Of a stretch of 64,000 nt of DNA, positions 42,991-55,000 are shown one piece after another. This DNA is from Perilla frutescens (Eukaryota > Streptophyta > Magnoliopsida > Lamiales > Lamiaceae). A program made the translations under genes and the position numbers. The DNA is taken from contig BRKX01000017.1 of NCBI GenBank assembly GCA_026008535.1, forward strand, positions 8,882,501 through 8,946,500, read 5' to 3'. The notes beneath the pieces are model-generated. The model made no database searches. It was not told the origin of the DNA and was given only the letters and a program-made list of their open reading frames with translations. Within the stretch, counting starts at the first letter, position 1, and each line of letters opens with the position of its first letter.

Positions 42991-44113
42991 TGATACGAAC
43001 CCGAAAAACATAAAAGAATCAAATCCAAGACTACCATTGAGAGCTTCAAAGATAATCATGTTGTTCAAAATTAAAGATTGGAGATCAAGATTTGAAGAAC
43101 ACAAGTGCATGAAAATATTCAGATATTTTGGGCAGCCCATGAAGATCAAAATATTCAGCCCGAGGTTGGTCAGGTCACCATGCTATCAATTACTGATGAA
43201 GAAAGAATCATGAAGACGTGAGAAGAAGAACGACGCCATTTGGACGTGTGCATGAAGAGTTCTACGCGTTTGCATGGGAATCCAACAAGTTGTTGTTTTT
43301 CATGCAAAAGGTGGCAAGAATTAATTAACCATAATATGGGCCATGAATTTAATCATTTAATTCAGCCCATTGTTATGATTAATTAGGTCCAATTAGGCGC
43401 GAATATTGAAGCCCAAAATCAGTTTGGGATTTATCCTTATCTAGTTAGATTTAGTTAGATTTTTGTTATCTTATTTTTGGTATCTTTTGATTTTATCCTA
43501 GATTGATTAGGATTAGTATATTTTCGATTTCTTTAGTTATTAGGACTCTAATTTTTGTCCATAGCCTATTAGTATATATAGGACATCTATTTGTTACATT
43601 TAAAGTAGACGTTGCATGAAATAAAGAGCTAATTTCTTAATTGTCTCACCGATCCTTTGGTTGATCACATTTATCGATCCTTTGGTTGATCAAACACAAT
43701 TCTATTGATCTAGCAATTCAATAGTCTTATTCAAGTTCTTCAGGGTACAATCGTGTACTTGGGAGAATTGCTATCCGGAGAATTAGTCGTGCGCGTTCGA
43801 GTTCTTACAACACGGGTTCGCCGATCCTGATTTATCCTTCTACCTTTCACCGTCGCCAAAGTCACCTTCCCGACGTCCTCCGCCGCCGTCTGTATCGTAC
43901 GCCGTCGTCCCAGCCACCGTTCGAAGTCATCCAAGAGTCTTAGTTCGAGTCTTCGTCTCCTAGTAAGTTCTACACCTTTCGAGTCCTTTTCTAGTCGAGT
44001 CTTTCTTGTTTTCTCTTTGTTCGTATTGATTCCTTACGCATCCGACGTTGTTCCGTTCCTTAGCTTCCGCATATTTCGTCCATGTCGTGTCCCATAGGTC
44101 CCGGGTCACATCA
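42991..44113 (+). repeat. D right LTR
   Basis: 1123 bp, TGATACGAACCC ... CCGGGTCACATCA. It is 25 bp longer than the left LTR because of a tandem duplication at about 43650-43698 (CGATCCTTTGGTTGATCA repeated). It otherwise closely matches. Confidence 0.9.
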
Positions 44114-44122
44114 TAAATCATA

Positions 44123-44323
44123 AATTGATAGCATGCTGACCTGACCAACCTCGGGCTGAATATTTTGATCTTCATGGGCTGCCCAAAATATCTGAATATT
44201 TTCATGCACTTGTGTTCTTCAAATCTTGATCTCCAATCTTTAATCTTGAACAACATGATTATCTTTGAAGCTCTCAATGGTAGTGTTGGATTTGATTCTT
44301 TTATGCTTTTCGGGTTCGTATCA
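44123..44323 (-). repeat. Inverted copy of the D LTR 5' end
   Basis: 201 bp that are the reverse complement of 40307-40507, ending GGGTTCGTATCA at the CCGAC duplication. The junction with the preceding LTR contains TAAATCATAAATTG, which resembles the start of the primer-site flank TAAATTGG. Confidence 0.88.
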
Positions 44324-45068
44324 CCGACGATCCCTCGAATGTGGATGGCGAATTCCCTTTGTAAAACTTAGAGGTGCTAAATCTAAGAGTATGAATTTAA
44401 TGATCTAAACTCACAAAGATTAAATGGGTTGAGACGATATTGAAAGTAAAGGCTTAATAATTCAAATATAGTCTAAAGTATGAATGTCACAATGATCCCC
44501 TATTTATAATAATAGAGGACCAAAAATTAAAGACAAAAGGGCCGAAAATTTCAAGGCCAAAACAAACTAGAACTATACTAGATAACTTCCTAAACTAGAA
44601 TTCTATTTAAGGTAGAACTTGTAGATCTTGCCTTATCTAAAATCCTAGTCAAATCTATGACTAAATAACCGAAAATCCTCAAATAAATCAAATAAAAATC
44701 TAACCAAACTATAGTGTAATTAAATAAATAAAATACTATAGTCTAATAAATCAATCCCCTTAATTGGATCATCAAGGGCCGATTATTTTGGGCTTCTCCA
44801 TCATGCATGCTTAACTTGGGCTTAATAACAAGTATACACGTCCAACCCAACATAAGCACACGTGCACGCCTTCTTCATGTATTGCACTCCAAGTCTTGAT
44901 CTTTCATCTTCAACAAGATCATCATCTTCAAGCTACCTTGCACGCCGTCTTCATCTTCGAGCTTCTTGCGGAATTGTGGCTTGCAAATAATCTTGCAACT
45001 TCTTAGCTCTTAGTCTCGTGACGGGGCCATTGAATTGCAGCTCCTCATTGCTATGGATGTCCTCATCA

Positions 45069-46733
45069 CCTTAGGCATGTTTTTTGCTTATTGCGTGATG
45101 CAAAATTGTATGAAAACTTGTCTATGTGTTCATTTTGTATAGATGAGGTCATTTTTCTAGGCTTTGTCGTCAGTTCACGAGGTATCTCAGGTTGACCGTT
45201 CCAAAATCAAAGCGATTGAGGAATAGCCAACACCAAAGAACGCCTCTGAGGTCCGATCCTTTCATGGATTGGCTGGATTTTACCGTCGTTTTGTACGGGA
45301 TTTCTCCAGTATAGGTCTCTTACTGAGCTAAGTAAGAAGGACCGAAAATTTGAGTGGGGTAAGCAACAAGAGCATGCTTTTAATACTTTGAAATCATTGT
45401 TATGTTCTGCTCCTGTTCTTTGTTTACCTGATTTTACTAAGACTTTTGAGATCGAATGTGATGCTTCGGGCATAGGTATTGGTGCAGTTTTGATGCAGGA
45501 TCGCAAACCCGTCGCATACTTCAGTGAGAAGCTGAATGGCGCCTCCCTTAAGTATTCCACGTACGATAAAGAGCTCTACACTTTGAAGCATGGGTTGGAC
45601 ACATGGCAGCACTATCTCTGGCCTAAGGAGTTCGTTATCCACACGGATCATGAAAGCTTGAAGCACTTGAAAGGGCAAAACAATCTGAACAAGAGACATG
45701 CGAGATGGGTCGAGTTCATCGAGTCCTTTCCGTATGTTATCAAGTACAAGAAAGGTGAGGATAATGTGGTCGCCGACACCCTGTCTAAAAGGTACGTTCT
45801 TTTGAACTTGATGCATGTCAAGATGCTAGGTTTTGAGTCCATTAAGTCATTATACACGCATGATGAGTACTTCAGCCCCATATTTGCATCTTGTAGTGCT
45901 AAACCTAGGTCTTATGATGGTTTTTATGCACATGATGGTTTTCTGTTCAAAGAGTCGAAGTTATGCATCCTGAATTGTTCTATGCGTGAGCTTTTAGTGT
46001 TAGAATCGTATGCGGGGGGTTTGATGGGTCACTTTGGCGTGCATAAGACATTAAACTTGCTGCATGAACACTTCTTTTGGCCGAATATGCGTAGGGATGT
46101 AGAGAATGTGTGTAGTTGTTGCATTACTTGTCGTCAAGCCAAATCCACTTCACACCCTTTTAAACTCTACACGCCATTACCCGCCCCTACAGCCCCATTG
46201 TATTGATATTTCGATGGATTTCATCTTGGGATTACCTAGATCTAGGTCGGGTAAAGATTCAGTCTTTGTTGTAGTTGATTGGTTCTCCAAAATGGCTCAT
46301 TTCATTGCATGTAGGAAAACCGATGATGCTGTTTACATTGCCAATTTGTTCTTTGTTCATGTGGTTCGATTGCATGGGATTCCTCGTACTATTGTTATTG
46401 TTTTCTGCAGCATGTCATCCACAAACCGATGGTTAAACTGAGGTTGTGAATCGTACATTAGGAGCTTTACTTAGGTCTCTAATTAAGAATAATTTGAAGT
46501 CATGGGAAGAGTGATACCATATGCTGAATTTGCTTACAATCGTGTAATTCATTCTTCTACTAACATGTCTCCATTTGAGGTAGTTTATGGATTTAATCCA
46601 CTAACTCCTACTGATTTGCTTCCTTTACCCGTTGAGCATCTAACGAGTGTTAAATGTATGAAGAGAGCTGATTATATTCGAGAGATGCATGAGAAGGTAC
46701 GTGCCTGGATTGAGCACCAAGGCTCAAGGTGTA
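45069..46733 (+). pseudogene. H, pol debris: RT end, RNase H, integrase
   Basis: Plus-strand relic beginning abruptly at the F LTR end (CCTTAGGCATG, homologous to HLRRVF of RT). Early frames are broken. An open frame 45388-46206 reads LLCSAPVLCLPDFTKTFEIECDASGIGIG, STYDKELYTLK, VIHTDHESLKHL and the integrase HHCC region. Another (46106-46441) reads the core to GIPRTIV, where the second catalytic Asp region is deleted. The Gln after DG is TAA, and a remnant to 46733 reads PYAEFAYNRVIHSSTNMSPFEV. It is a dead fragment. F may have inserted into it, but the other half is not in the window. Confidence 0.8.
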
Positions 46734-46813
46734 ACGCCCCGATCCCGGGAGAAGGGCAAGGGACCGGTGCGCTACTTGGGGGAAAGGGGAAGGGGTTGTT
46801 GAACAGAAGCAGT
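46734..46813. repeat. GC-rich orphan fragment, possibly an LTR edge of another family
   Basis: About 80 bp beginning TGTAACGCCCCGATCCCGG and ending GAACAGAAGCAGT, with purine-rich GGGGGAAAGGGGAAGGGG inside. Composition is unlike its neighbours. TGTAACGCCCC is a common start of other plant gypsy LTRs; the assignment is weak. Confidence 0.3.
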
Positions 46814-48100
46814 TGATATGATCCTGAAAAGCCTTGAAGAATCAAATTATGAGCTATCATTTAAAGGTCCGAGGATTGTTAGGATGATGGCCATCAAAGA
46901 TTGGAAATCAAGATTTGAAGAACAATATATGATGATCAAGGTCACACCATGGGATATCAGACCTAAAGAGTTGAAGATGGAAGTTCAAAGAGCCAGTCGA
47001 TATGGGCATACTATTTGGTTGAAGATAAAATTGGTGTGTAGATTTGATGAGTTCGAGCTAGGCAAAGAAGAGGATGATCCGGAGCTGCAATTCAGAGGTC
47101 CTATGACGCATTTGCGAGCGAAGAAGTTACAAGCTTATTTACAAGCTTCCATACGTCGCAAATTCGAAATGCATGAAGATGAAGTGAAGGGCAGCTCGAG
47201 ATTGATCACCATGATATCCATTGATGATGAAGAAGGAAGTATGAAGACGTGAGAAGAAGAATCACGCCATTTGGACGTGTGCATTAAAAGTTATACGCGT
47301 TTGCATGGGAAATCGGGAGATATTGTTTTTCATGCAAAGGTGGCAAGATTATCCTAGCATGGGCCACGAAATTAAATCAATTATTTCAGCCCATGATCGA
47401 GTTTTTAAGGTCCAAGATGGCGTGGATTTTCAAGCCCAAGTCCATTGGGATTTATCCTTATCTAGTTAGATTTAGATAGATTTTTCTTATCTTATTTTTT
47501 GGTATCTTTTGATTTTATCCTAGATTGATTAGGATTAGTATTTTTCAATGTTTATCTAGTTATTTAGGGTTAGATTTTCGTCCATTATGCTCTCCTATAA
47601 ATAGGAGCACCCTGTGACATTCATAATTCAGACAATTGCGAGAAATAAAGAGTTATTCTCAATCTGTCTCATGATCCTTTGGTTGATCAAATTGTTACCT
47701 ACAATTCTATTGTTCTAGCAATACAATAGTCTTATTCAAGTTCTTCAGGGTATATTAAGTACTTGGGAGAATTGCTATCTGTAGAATTAGTCGTGCGCGT
47801 TCGAGTTGATACAACACGGGTTCGCCGATCCTGATTTATCCTTCTACCTTTCATCGCCGCCGAGATTCCTTCCACCACCGTCGTTCGCCGTGATTCCAGC
47901 CATCACCGCCGAGTTCCAGCCATCCAAGGGTGTTCATCGTGTCAACAGTCGAGTCCTAGTTCGTGTCTACGTTTTCTAGTAAGTTCTTTATTTGTTCGAG
48001 TCTTGTTCGTTTCCAGCCGTGTCTTTCTTGTTTTCTCTTTGTTCGTATTGATCCCTTACGCCTCCGACGTTGTTCCGTTCCTAAGCTTCTGCATATTTAA
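46814..48100 (+). repeat. I, mosaic LTR fragment
   Basis: It starts TGATATGATCCTGAAAAGCC, similar to the C LTR edge, and continues from about 47065 with B-like LTR sequence including the tail-coding segment (GAGGATGATCCGGAGC...). TATAAATA at 47596-47603, AATAAA near 47644. It ends in a D-like R/U5 region at 48100, short of the expected GGGTCACATCA, where C begins. It could be the interrupted LTR of an element whose remainder lies beyond C. An open frame (46818-47252) is the LTR-encoded tail and is probably not a gene. Confidence 0.7.
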
Positions 48101-49320
48101 TCATATGAGCACGAAAAGCCTTGAGGAATCTAATCCGAAGCTGCAAATACGTGGTCCATTTACACGACTTCGAGCAATACAATTGCAAGGATTTTTCCAA
48201 GCATTTGTATGTAACAAGTTTGAAGATGACAAAGGAATTAAGAGCATCCCAAAGATTGCTACTTTGTTAATAATTAAAGATTGGAGATCAAGATTTGAAG
48301 AGCAATGCATGAAGAGTTGAAGTGCGTGAACCCGTCGGTATGCCCAAACCGACTAGTTTCGGTCGGTATGCCCATACCGAGTAATTCCGACACTTGATAT
48401 TTTTTATCTAGACTATAGTACTATTTTTATTTAATTTAGACTATAGAAGATCAGATTTTTAATTAATTATTTGTTAATTTTCGTCCATTAGTTGATAGGG
48501 TTTGACTAGAATTGTATTTAAGGCAATTTCCTACCTTGAATAGAATTTTAGTTTAGGTATCTTCCTAGTATAGTTAGAGATCCCTTTTGGATCAATTTTT
48601 AGGCCTTTTAGCTTATTATTTTCGTGGCTTTCATCCTTATAAATAGGAGAACCATGTAACATTGATATTTTAGTCATTATTGAAGATATTTTGCTTTTGC
48701 ATCCAATTGTGTCTCAAATCTTATATTCTTTTGATTGTTTTCCATCAAGAAAATTATCATTCTTAGAATTAGCATATCTAAGTCTTATTCAAGGGTATTT
48801 CTTAATCCACTTGAGGGATTAACCGGTATTCGCTAATCGAAGATCAACTTAGAGATTTCATCCTTGGGTACGTTCGAGATTCAAGGAGGCTATCGGGTTG
48901 TGATTCACCTCAACGAATCATCATCCATCTACACCAAACGACGACTTCCATCAATTCATCCACGTCCGTAACCGTCCAGCCACCAATCGATCGAGTCTCT
49001 TCCACAAGACGAGTTCGAGTTCTACCCGTTTCATCTACACGTAAGTTCGATTCATCTCTAACATATCCTATCCTCTCCAAGCCATTCTTCACAACCTTTC
49101 ACACACGAAATCCATCCTTATTCCAGCCCTTATACACGTTCCTATACAGCCCTATAAACCTTTGGTTTGTGTTATTTAATTTGTGTCATAATCCTAGGTA
49201 TTTTCATTGTCTAGATTTCGTCTTTTCGTTATTTATCGAGTCGGATTGTTCCCTTCATTTAAGTTGACGTGTTTCGATTCTTAAGTCTTCCGCTACATCT
49301 CTAGATTTGTCCTAGATTAC
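48101..49320 (+). repeat. C left LTR, 3' end deleted
   Basis: It includes the tail segment (IRGPFTRLRAIQLQGFF-coding, 48147-48197), two 18-bp palindromes (48335-48352, 48363-48380), TATAAATA at 48638-48645, and a long R/U5 with the TCATCCATCTACACC region. The expected LTR end, primer-binding site and leader are missing; gag homology begins at 49321. Confidence 0.75.
48335..48380. promoter_or_regulatory. Paired 18-bp palindromes in the C LTR
   Basis: TCGGTATGCCCAAACCGA (48335-48352) and TCGGTATGCCCATACCGA (48363-48380), start to start 28 bp. The second is a perfect 8-bp inverted repeat around CC; the first has one mismatch. Both lie upstream of the LTR TATA box. They could be protein-binding sites or hairpins; the role is unknown. 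Confidence 0.5.
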
Positions 49321-50619
49321 TTGTCCGACATCTATTTTGATTGGGAACACAAAGTAGACAAACTTTTTGAGTGCTATGACTTCCCCGAGAAAAAGAAAGT
49401 GCAGCTAGTTTCGTCAAAGTTTACAGGCTACGCAGCAACATGGTGGGAATTACAGCAGAACCGGTGCCACAGAGATCACCTTCCACCTATCTACACATGG
49501 CGTAAGTTGAAAGATTTGATGCGGAAACGCTTCATTCCAGACCACTACCAATGGGAGTTGGAGGAAAAGCTATACAAGCTTAGACAAAGAGATCGAAGTG
49601 TAAATGACTACTACAACAAAATGATTGAAGCCATGAGACGAGCTGATGTAGAAGAATATCCAGAAGATACCATGGATAGATTTCTAGCTGGTCTACGAAG
49701 GGCAATTCGTGAAAGAGTAGCATTGTACCGCTTCGATGAGTTGGAGGACATGGTAGATTATGCCATCCGGATAGAAAAATGGCTAGAAGAACTAGAGATG
49801 AAGTCAAAAGAGGAGGTTCAAGTAGAGTCGAATGTAGATTTGTCAACTAGAGCTCATCGCCAAACAGCCCCGTTTCATTGGAGCCAACTTGAGTCATTCA
49901 AGGAGTTTCTACGTACCTATGTACCACCTACACAGCTTGCATCACCAGTTCAGCCGATCATGGATGTGCCAAGCCAAGCCTGCTAACCTTCAAGAGGAGA
50001 TCCACGTTGAGTTACCATCTGAGATCGTTGCCATCAAAGAAGATTCTACTTTCAAGGTAACAATTTCAGTTAATGCACCTATTGAAGAACTGATCAATGT
50101 TGCTACTTGTGAGAATGTTGGAGAAGAAGAGAAGGTTGTTGAAGAGCTTGATCTAGAAAAGTCGGATCAACCTTTGAGTGAAGAAGAAGAAGAAGAAATA
50201 GAGATCATTACTGCAACCGAAGAAGTTGAAGAGTTGTTGGAGATACAACCTTGTTATGAAAAGGAGAATGATATTTGTGAGGCAATGGTTGAAGATCATG
50301 AAGAGCTCGAACAAGCTAACATGGAGCAGTTGCCGAGTTCTAACATTTTTTATCAACCATTTTCTTGTGATGTCTTTATTTTATAGGTTGTCAAAGAAAT
50401 TCCATTGGAAGTTGATGTACCACCAGATTTGATCGTGAATGCCATGACAAGGCAAACTATGGAGCTAGAGTTTCGGCCATTTGACACCAAGTGGATGTGT
50501 ACGTTCATGAAGAGGTGTTTTATGCAGCTTGTGCAAAAAGAATTTGATGGCAAGTTCGTGTTCGTCTTTGATCCCAGAGCTTTGAATTCGAGGACGAATT
50601 CTTTTCAAGAGGAGGGGAA
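49321..50619 (+). pseudogene. C Gag-like protein of the gag-only class, two breaks
   Basis: Frame 49321-49986 reads IYFDWEHKVDKLFECYDFPEKKKVQ, YAATWWELQQNRCHRDHLPPIYTW, FIPDHYQWELEEKLYKLRQ and FLAGLRRAIRERVAL, like E. A shift near 49980 leads to 49889-50386 (QEEIHVELPSEIVAIKEDS, a run of Glu, EELLEIQPCYEKEND), which ends at TAG 50384-50386. The remainder 50405-50734 ends VFDPRALNSRTNSFQEEGNN at the purine tract and then enters the LTR in frame with GPFTRLRAIQLQGFF. N terminus missing. No zinc knuckle, protease or RT. Confidence 0.82.
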
Positions 50620-50836
50620 TAATATGAGTACGAAAAGCCTTGAGGAATCTAATCCGAAGCTGCAAATACGTGGTCCATTTACACGACTTCGAGCAATACA
50701 ATTGCAAGGATTTTTCCAAGCATTTGTATGTTAGAAGTTTGAAGATGACAAAGGAATTGAGAGTATCCCAAAGATTGCTACTTTGTTAATAATTAAAGAT
50801 TGGAGATCAAGATTTGAAGAGCAATGCATGAAGAGT

Positions 50837-52071
50837 TGATACGACCCGAACTCTAGGAACGAACACACGTCGACACACGTAAGTTTTGTGTCTACGATGA
50901 CTCAAACAATCAAAGTAAAATATGCGGAAGAAAACTAGACGACTAAGACTCAACTAAAATACCTAGACAATGACACACAAAATAACACAAATCCAATGAA
51001 TATGGGGCTGTTTTGGACGGCTAAGATAAAGGTAAGGGTGATGGAATTTCGATGGTATTGAATGGGTTTAGAATGGCTTGAGTAGATAGGGTATGATAGA
51101 GTTGAAACGGACTTACGGATTGAACGAAGGCGACACGATTTGAACTCGAAGGTGGCTGATCTTGATACGAACGTGGATGATGATGTTTGACGTCGATTAT
51201 GGCTGGATGGTCGATGGTTGGTAGATGTGAATTACAACCCGAAAGTTGCCTTGAATCTCGAACGTACACAAGGCCAAATTCTTTAAGTTGCTCTTCGGAT
51301 AGCGAGTTTCCGACGATCCCTCGAACGTGGACGGCGAATTCCCTTTGTAAAACTTAGAGGTGCTAAATCTAAGAGTATGAATTTAATTATCTAAACTCAC
51401 AAAAGATTAAAAGGGGTGAGACGATATTGAAAGCAATGGCTTAAAAATCAAATATAGTCTAAAATAACAATGAGACATGGATCCACTATTTATAATAGTT
51501 GGATCGAATTCCTAAGGCTAAGGGACGAAAATAATAGCCCTAATTAGACTAGAATTGGACTTTGACTACTTCCTAAACTAGAATTCTATTTAAGGTAGAT
51601 TTTGTAGATCTTGCCTTATCTAAAAATCTGGTCAAAATTCTATCTAAAATAACCGAAAATCTTAACTAAAAATCTGCCAAAAATTCGTCCAAACTATAGG
51701 ATAAATTAAATAAATAAAATACTATAATCTAATAAATCAATCCCCTTAATTGGATCATCAAGGGCCGATTATTTTGGGCTTTTCCACCATGCATGCTTAA
51801 CTTGGGCTGAATAGCAAGTATACACATCAAGCCCAACAAAAGCACACTTGCACGCCTCCTTCATGTATTGCACTCCACATCTTGATCTCCATCTTCCAAT
51901 GTCAATAATGTCATCATCTTCAAGCTTCCTTGTACGCCGTCTTCTTCTTCAACCTTCTTGCGAATTGTAGCTTGCAAATAATCTTGCAACTTCTTAGCTC
52001 TTAATCTTGTGACGGGGCCTTTGAATTGAAGCTCTTCATTGACTTCCTCATTGCTATGGATGTCCTCATCA
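50837..52071 (-). repeat. A4 3' LTR
   Basis: 1235 bp, plus-strand TGATACGACCCG ... CCTCATCA. Carries the coding tail at 51861-52071. Purine tract with seven G at 52072-52085. Confidence 0.95.
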
Positions 52072-55000
52072 TTCCCCCCCTGCTGAAAAGAATTCGCCCT
52101 CGAATTTGAATCCTCATCATGGTCGAATTCATCTGCAACAAAAGGAGATAAATCAGCAACATTAAACGTAGAAGAACACTTATACTCACCAGGTAGATCA
52201 ATGCGGTATGCATTATCATTAACACGGCTTAGAACAGTAAAGGGACCATCTCCACGGGGCGACAACTTGGACTTCCTCAAGTTAGGAAATCGGCCAGGGC
52301 TAAGGTGTACCCAAACTCGATCTCCGGGCTGAAAGATGACACGTTTGCGCCTCGTGTTGCGTGCGGCGGCTATCCTTGAGCCTTGGTGCTCAATCCGGGC
52401 ACGTACCTTCTCATGCATCTCTTTGATAAAATCAGCTCTTTTCATACCTTTAACACTTCTTGATAGGGCATCGGCGACCACGTTTTCCTCGCCTTTCTTG
52501 TACTTGATAACATACGGAAAGGATTCGATGAACTCGACCCATCTCGCATGTCTCTTGTTCAGATTGTTTTGCCCTTTCAAGTGCTTCAAGCTTTCATGAT
52601 CCGTGTGGATGACGAACTCCTTGGGCCACAAGTAGTGCTGCCATGTATCCAATGCACGCTTCAAAGCGTATAGCTCTTTATCGTACGTCGAATAACGCAA
52701 ACTGGCGCCATTGAGTTTCTCACTGAAATAGGCCACGGGACGTTTTTCCTGCATCAAAACAGCACCAATACCTATCCCGGAGGCATCACACTCGATCTCA
52801 AAAGTTTTGGAAAAATCAGGTAAACACAAAACAGGAGCAGAACATAACAATGACTTCAAGGTATTAAAAGCATGCTCTTGTTGTTTACCCCACTCAAATT
52901 TCCGATCCTTCTTACTTAGCTCAGTAAGAGGGGCGGCTATACTGGAGAAATCCCGTACAAAACGACGGTAAAACCCAGCTAGACCATGGAATGATCGAAC
53001 CTCAGAGGCGTTTTTCGGGGTTGGCCATTCCTCAATCGCTTTGATTTTGGAACGGTCTACCTCAATACCTCGTGAACTAACGACAAAGCCTAAAAACACG
53101 ACTTCATCCATGCAAAAAGAACATTTAGACAAGTTTCCATACAACTTAGCATCTCGCAGAAGACAGAAAACACGCCTAAGATGATCTAAGTGCGCCTGTG
53201 CATTGTGACTGTAAATCAAAATATCATCAAAGTAGACAACAACAAATTTACCAATCACATCACGCAAAACATGATTCATTAACCTCATAAACGTGCTCGG
53301 TGCATTAGTGAGACCAAAAGGCATAACTAACCACTCATATAAACCATGCTTTGTTTTAAACGCAGTTTTCCATTCATCCCCTTCATGCATTCTAACTTGA
53401 AAATAACCAGATCTTAAATCTATCTTAGAAAACAACTTAGAACCACTTAATTCATCTAGCATATCATCAAGTCTAGGGATAGGAAATCTGTACTTAACTG
53501 TTATCTTGTTGATGGCGCGGCAATCCATGCACATTCTCCATTCGTTGTTCTTTTTAGGCACTAGAATGACTGGAACTGCACAAGGGCTCATCGACTCTCG
53601 GATTTGCTTCTTCTCTAGCAACTCCTTTACTTGGCGATCGATCTCCTTCGTCTCTTCAGGTGAAGTGCGGTACGCCGGTCGGTTGGGCAAGACTGCGCCG
53701 GGTACGAAGTCGATCTGGTGCTCGATCCCACGAACTGGAGGTAATCCACTTGGAATCTCTTCCGGGAACACATCCGCGAACTCCTCCATAAGTGGCTGCA
53801 CATCACAAGGCAAAGACACACCATTAGTAGCACTGTCCTTATAAGATAAAAGAACAAAAGGTAAACCTGCTTTTAGTGCTTTCTCTACGCCTTTAACTGA
53901 GATGAACAGGGACCGATTCTTCTCTTGACTTGGGGCTGATCCAGGTGCTTTTCCACGAGCTAAGGCATCATTAGGGGACGCCTTAGGGGCTGCAATGGTC
54001 GAGCATGAGGTGGAACTCGGTGTTGAAGGGGCGGCCGAGTTGGTTCGGGCTGCGGCTGCGGCTTGTTTTGCCCGTTCTTGCTTGAATCTCTCTTGCATCC
54101 TTTCTTGATCCTCTGCAACAGCTTTAGGAGTAAGTGGTTTGAGCACAGTGGTTCGACCATCTCGAAGAATCGAGTAGGTGTTGGCTAAACCATCGTGAAC
54201 CGCTTTTCTATCGAACTGCCACGGTCTTCCTAAAAGTATATGGGCTGCTTCCATAGGAATAACATCACAAAGAACAGTGTCAGAATAACGACCTTTAGTA
54301 AAAGTAACGTGTACCTGACCTGTTACTCGAATGGATCCTCTGTCAGTAAGCCACTGCAACTTGTATGGCTTCGGATGCTTTGTTGTGGTGAGGGCGAGTT
54401 TATCAACGGCATACTGACTGATTGCGTTGATTACACTCCCACTGTCGATGATCATGGCACAAGTCTGATCTTTGATGGCAACTCGAGTGTAGAAGATGTT
54501 CTCTCGTTGCGATTGCTCTTCGTCTTCACGGTTGATGTTCAGACTGCGAATAGAAACCAAGCTAACATGAGATAGCTCGTCTTCTTCATCATCTGGCTCG
54601 ACTTCAGGGACCTTGACTGCTTCAGGGGCGTCGTCTTGGGTCTCCTCTTCATCTTCACTGGCTGATTCAAGTCCATTCTGTTCATTGAGGAACAGAACAC
54701 GCCGGTTTGGACACTGGTTCTGAAAATGACCCCAACCTTGGCATTTATGACATTGGATGTCACGGGCTCGACTAGGGGCTGCATTCGGCGTTGGAGTGGA
54801 CTGATTGGGTCGTTGGAAAGGTGGCCTGGGTGTAGACTCGGGTCTACGGCTTGCTTGCGGTGTAGAACGATCAAAACGGCGTTCCGGAGGGCCGGATTGA
54901 CCTCGGGGTCGTGTGGAATCAGTAGAAGGAGTAGAAGGTGATGTGGAAGGTGTACCTTTACTCCAAGATGATCGAGTAGGGGCTGCACTTTGACTGGATC

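Larger units (their letters stand above)
40307..44323 (+). mobile_element. D, gag-only element with an inverted LTR end at its right terminus
   Basis: 4017 bp flanked by the 5-bp duplication CCGAC (40302-40306, 44324-44328) inside the F LTR. Order: LTR 40307-41404, primer-binding site 41410-41423, leader, broken gag-only ORF, purine tract, LTR 42991-44113, nine or ten bases of primer-site-like sequence, then 201 bp of LTR 5' end in inverted orientation (44123-44323). Both outer ends are therefore the same U3 tip (TGATACGAACCCG). It carries no protease, RT or integrase. Confidence 0.9.
34832..45068 (-). mobile_element. F, decayed gag-pol Ty3/gypsy element, 3' end missing, 5' LTR split by D
   Basis: It carries Gag, protease, RT, RNase H and the first half of integrase in order on the minus strand, then leader, primer-binding site (39804-39820) and 5' LTR (39826-45068 with D inside). 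The integrase core, C terminus and 3' LTR are absent; F stops where E begins. Multiple stops and shifts are present. The LTR end (sense CCGGGTCACATCA) and primer-binding site are almost the same as in G and D, so F is a gag-pol relative with the same cis signals as the split classes. Confidence 0.88.
39826..45068 (-). repeat. F 5' LTR, interrupted by D
   Basis: Two parts (39826-40306 and 44329-45068) join to about 1221 bp once D and one CCGAC are removed. Plus-strand start TGATGTGACCCGG, end CCTCATCA. Related to the A1 LTR in the middle, but the R/U5 end differs (CCGGGTCACATCA in sense). Confidence 0.88.
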
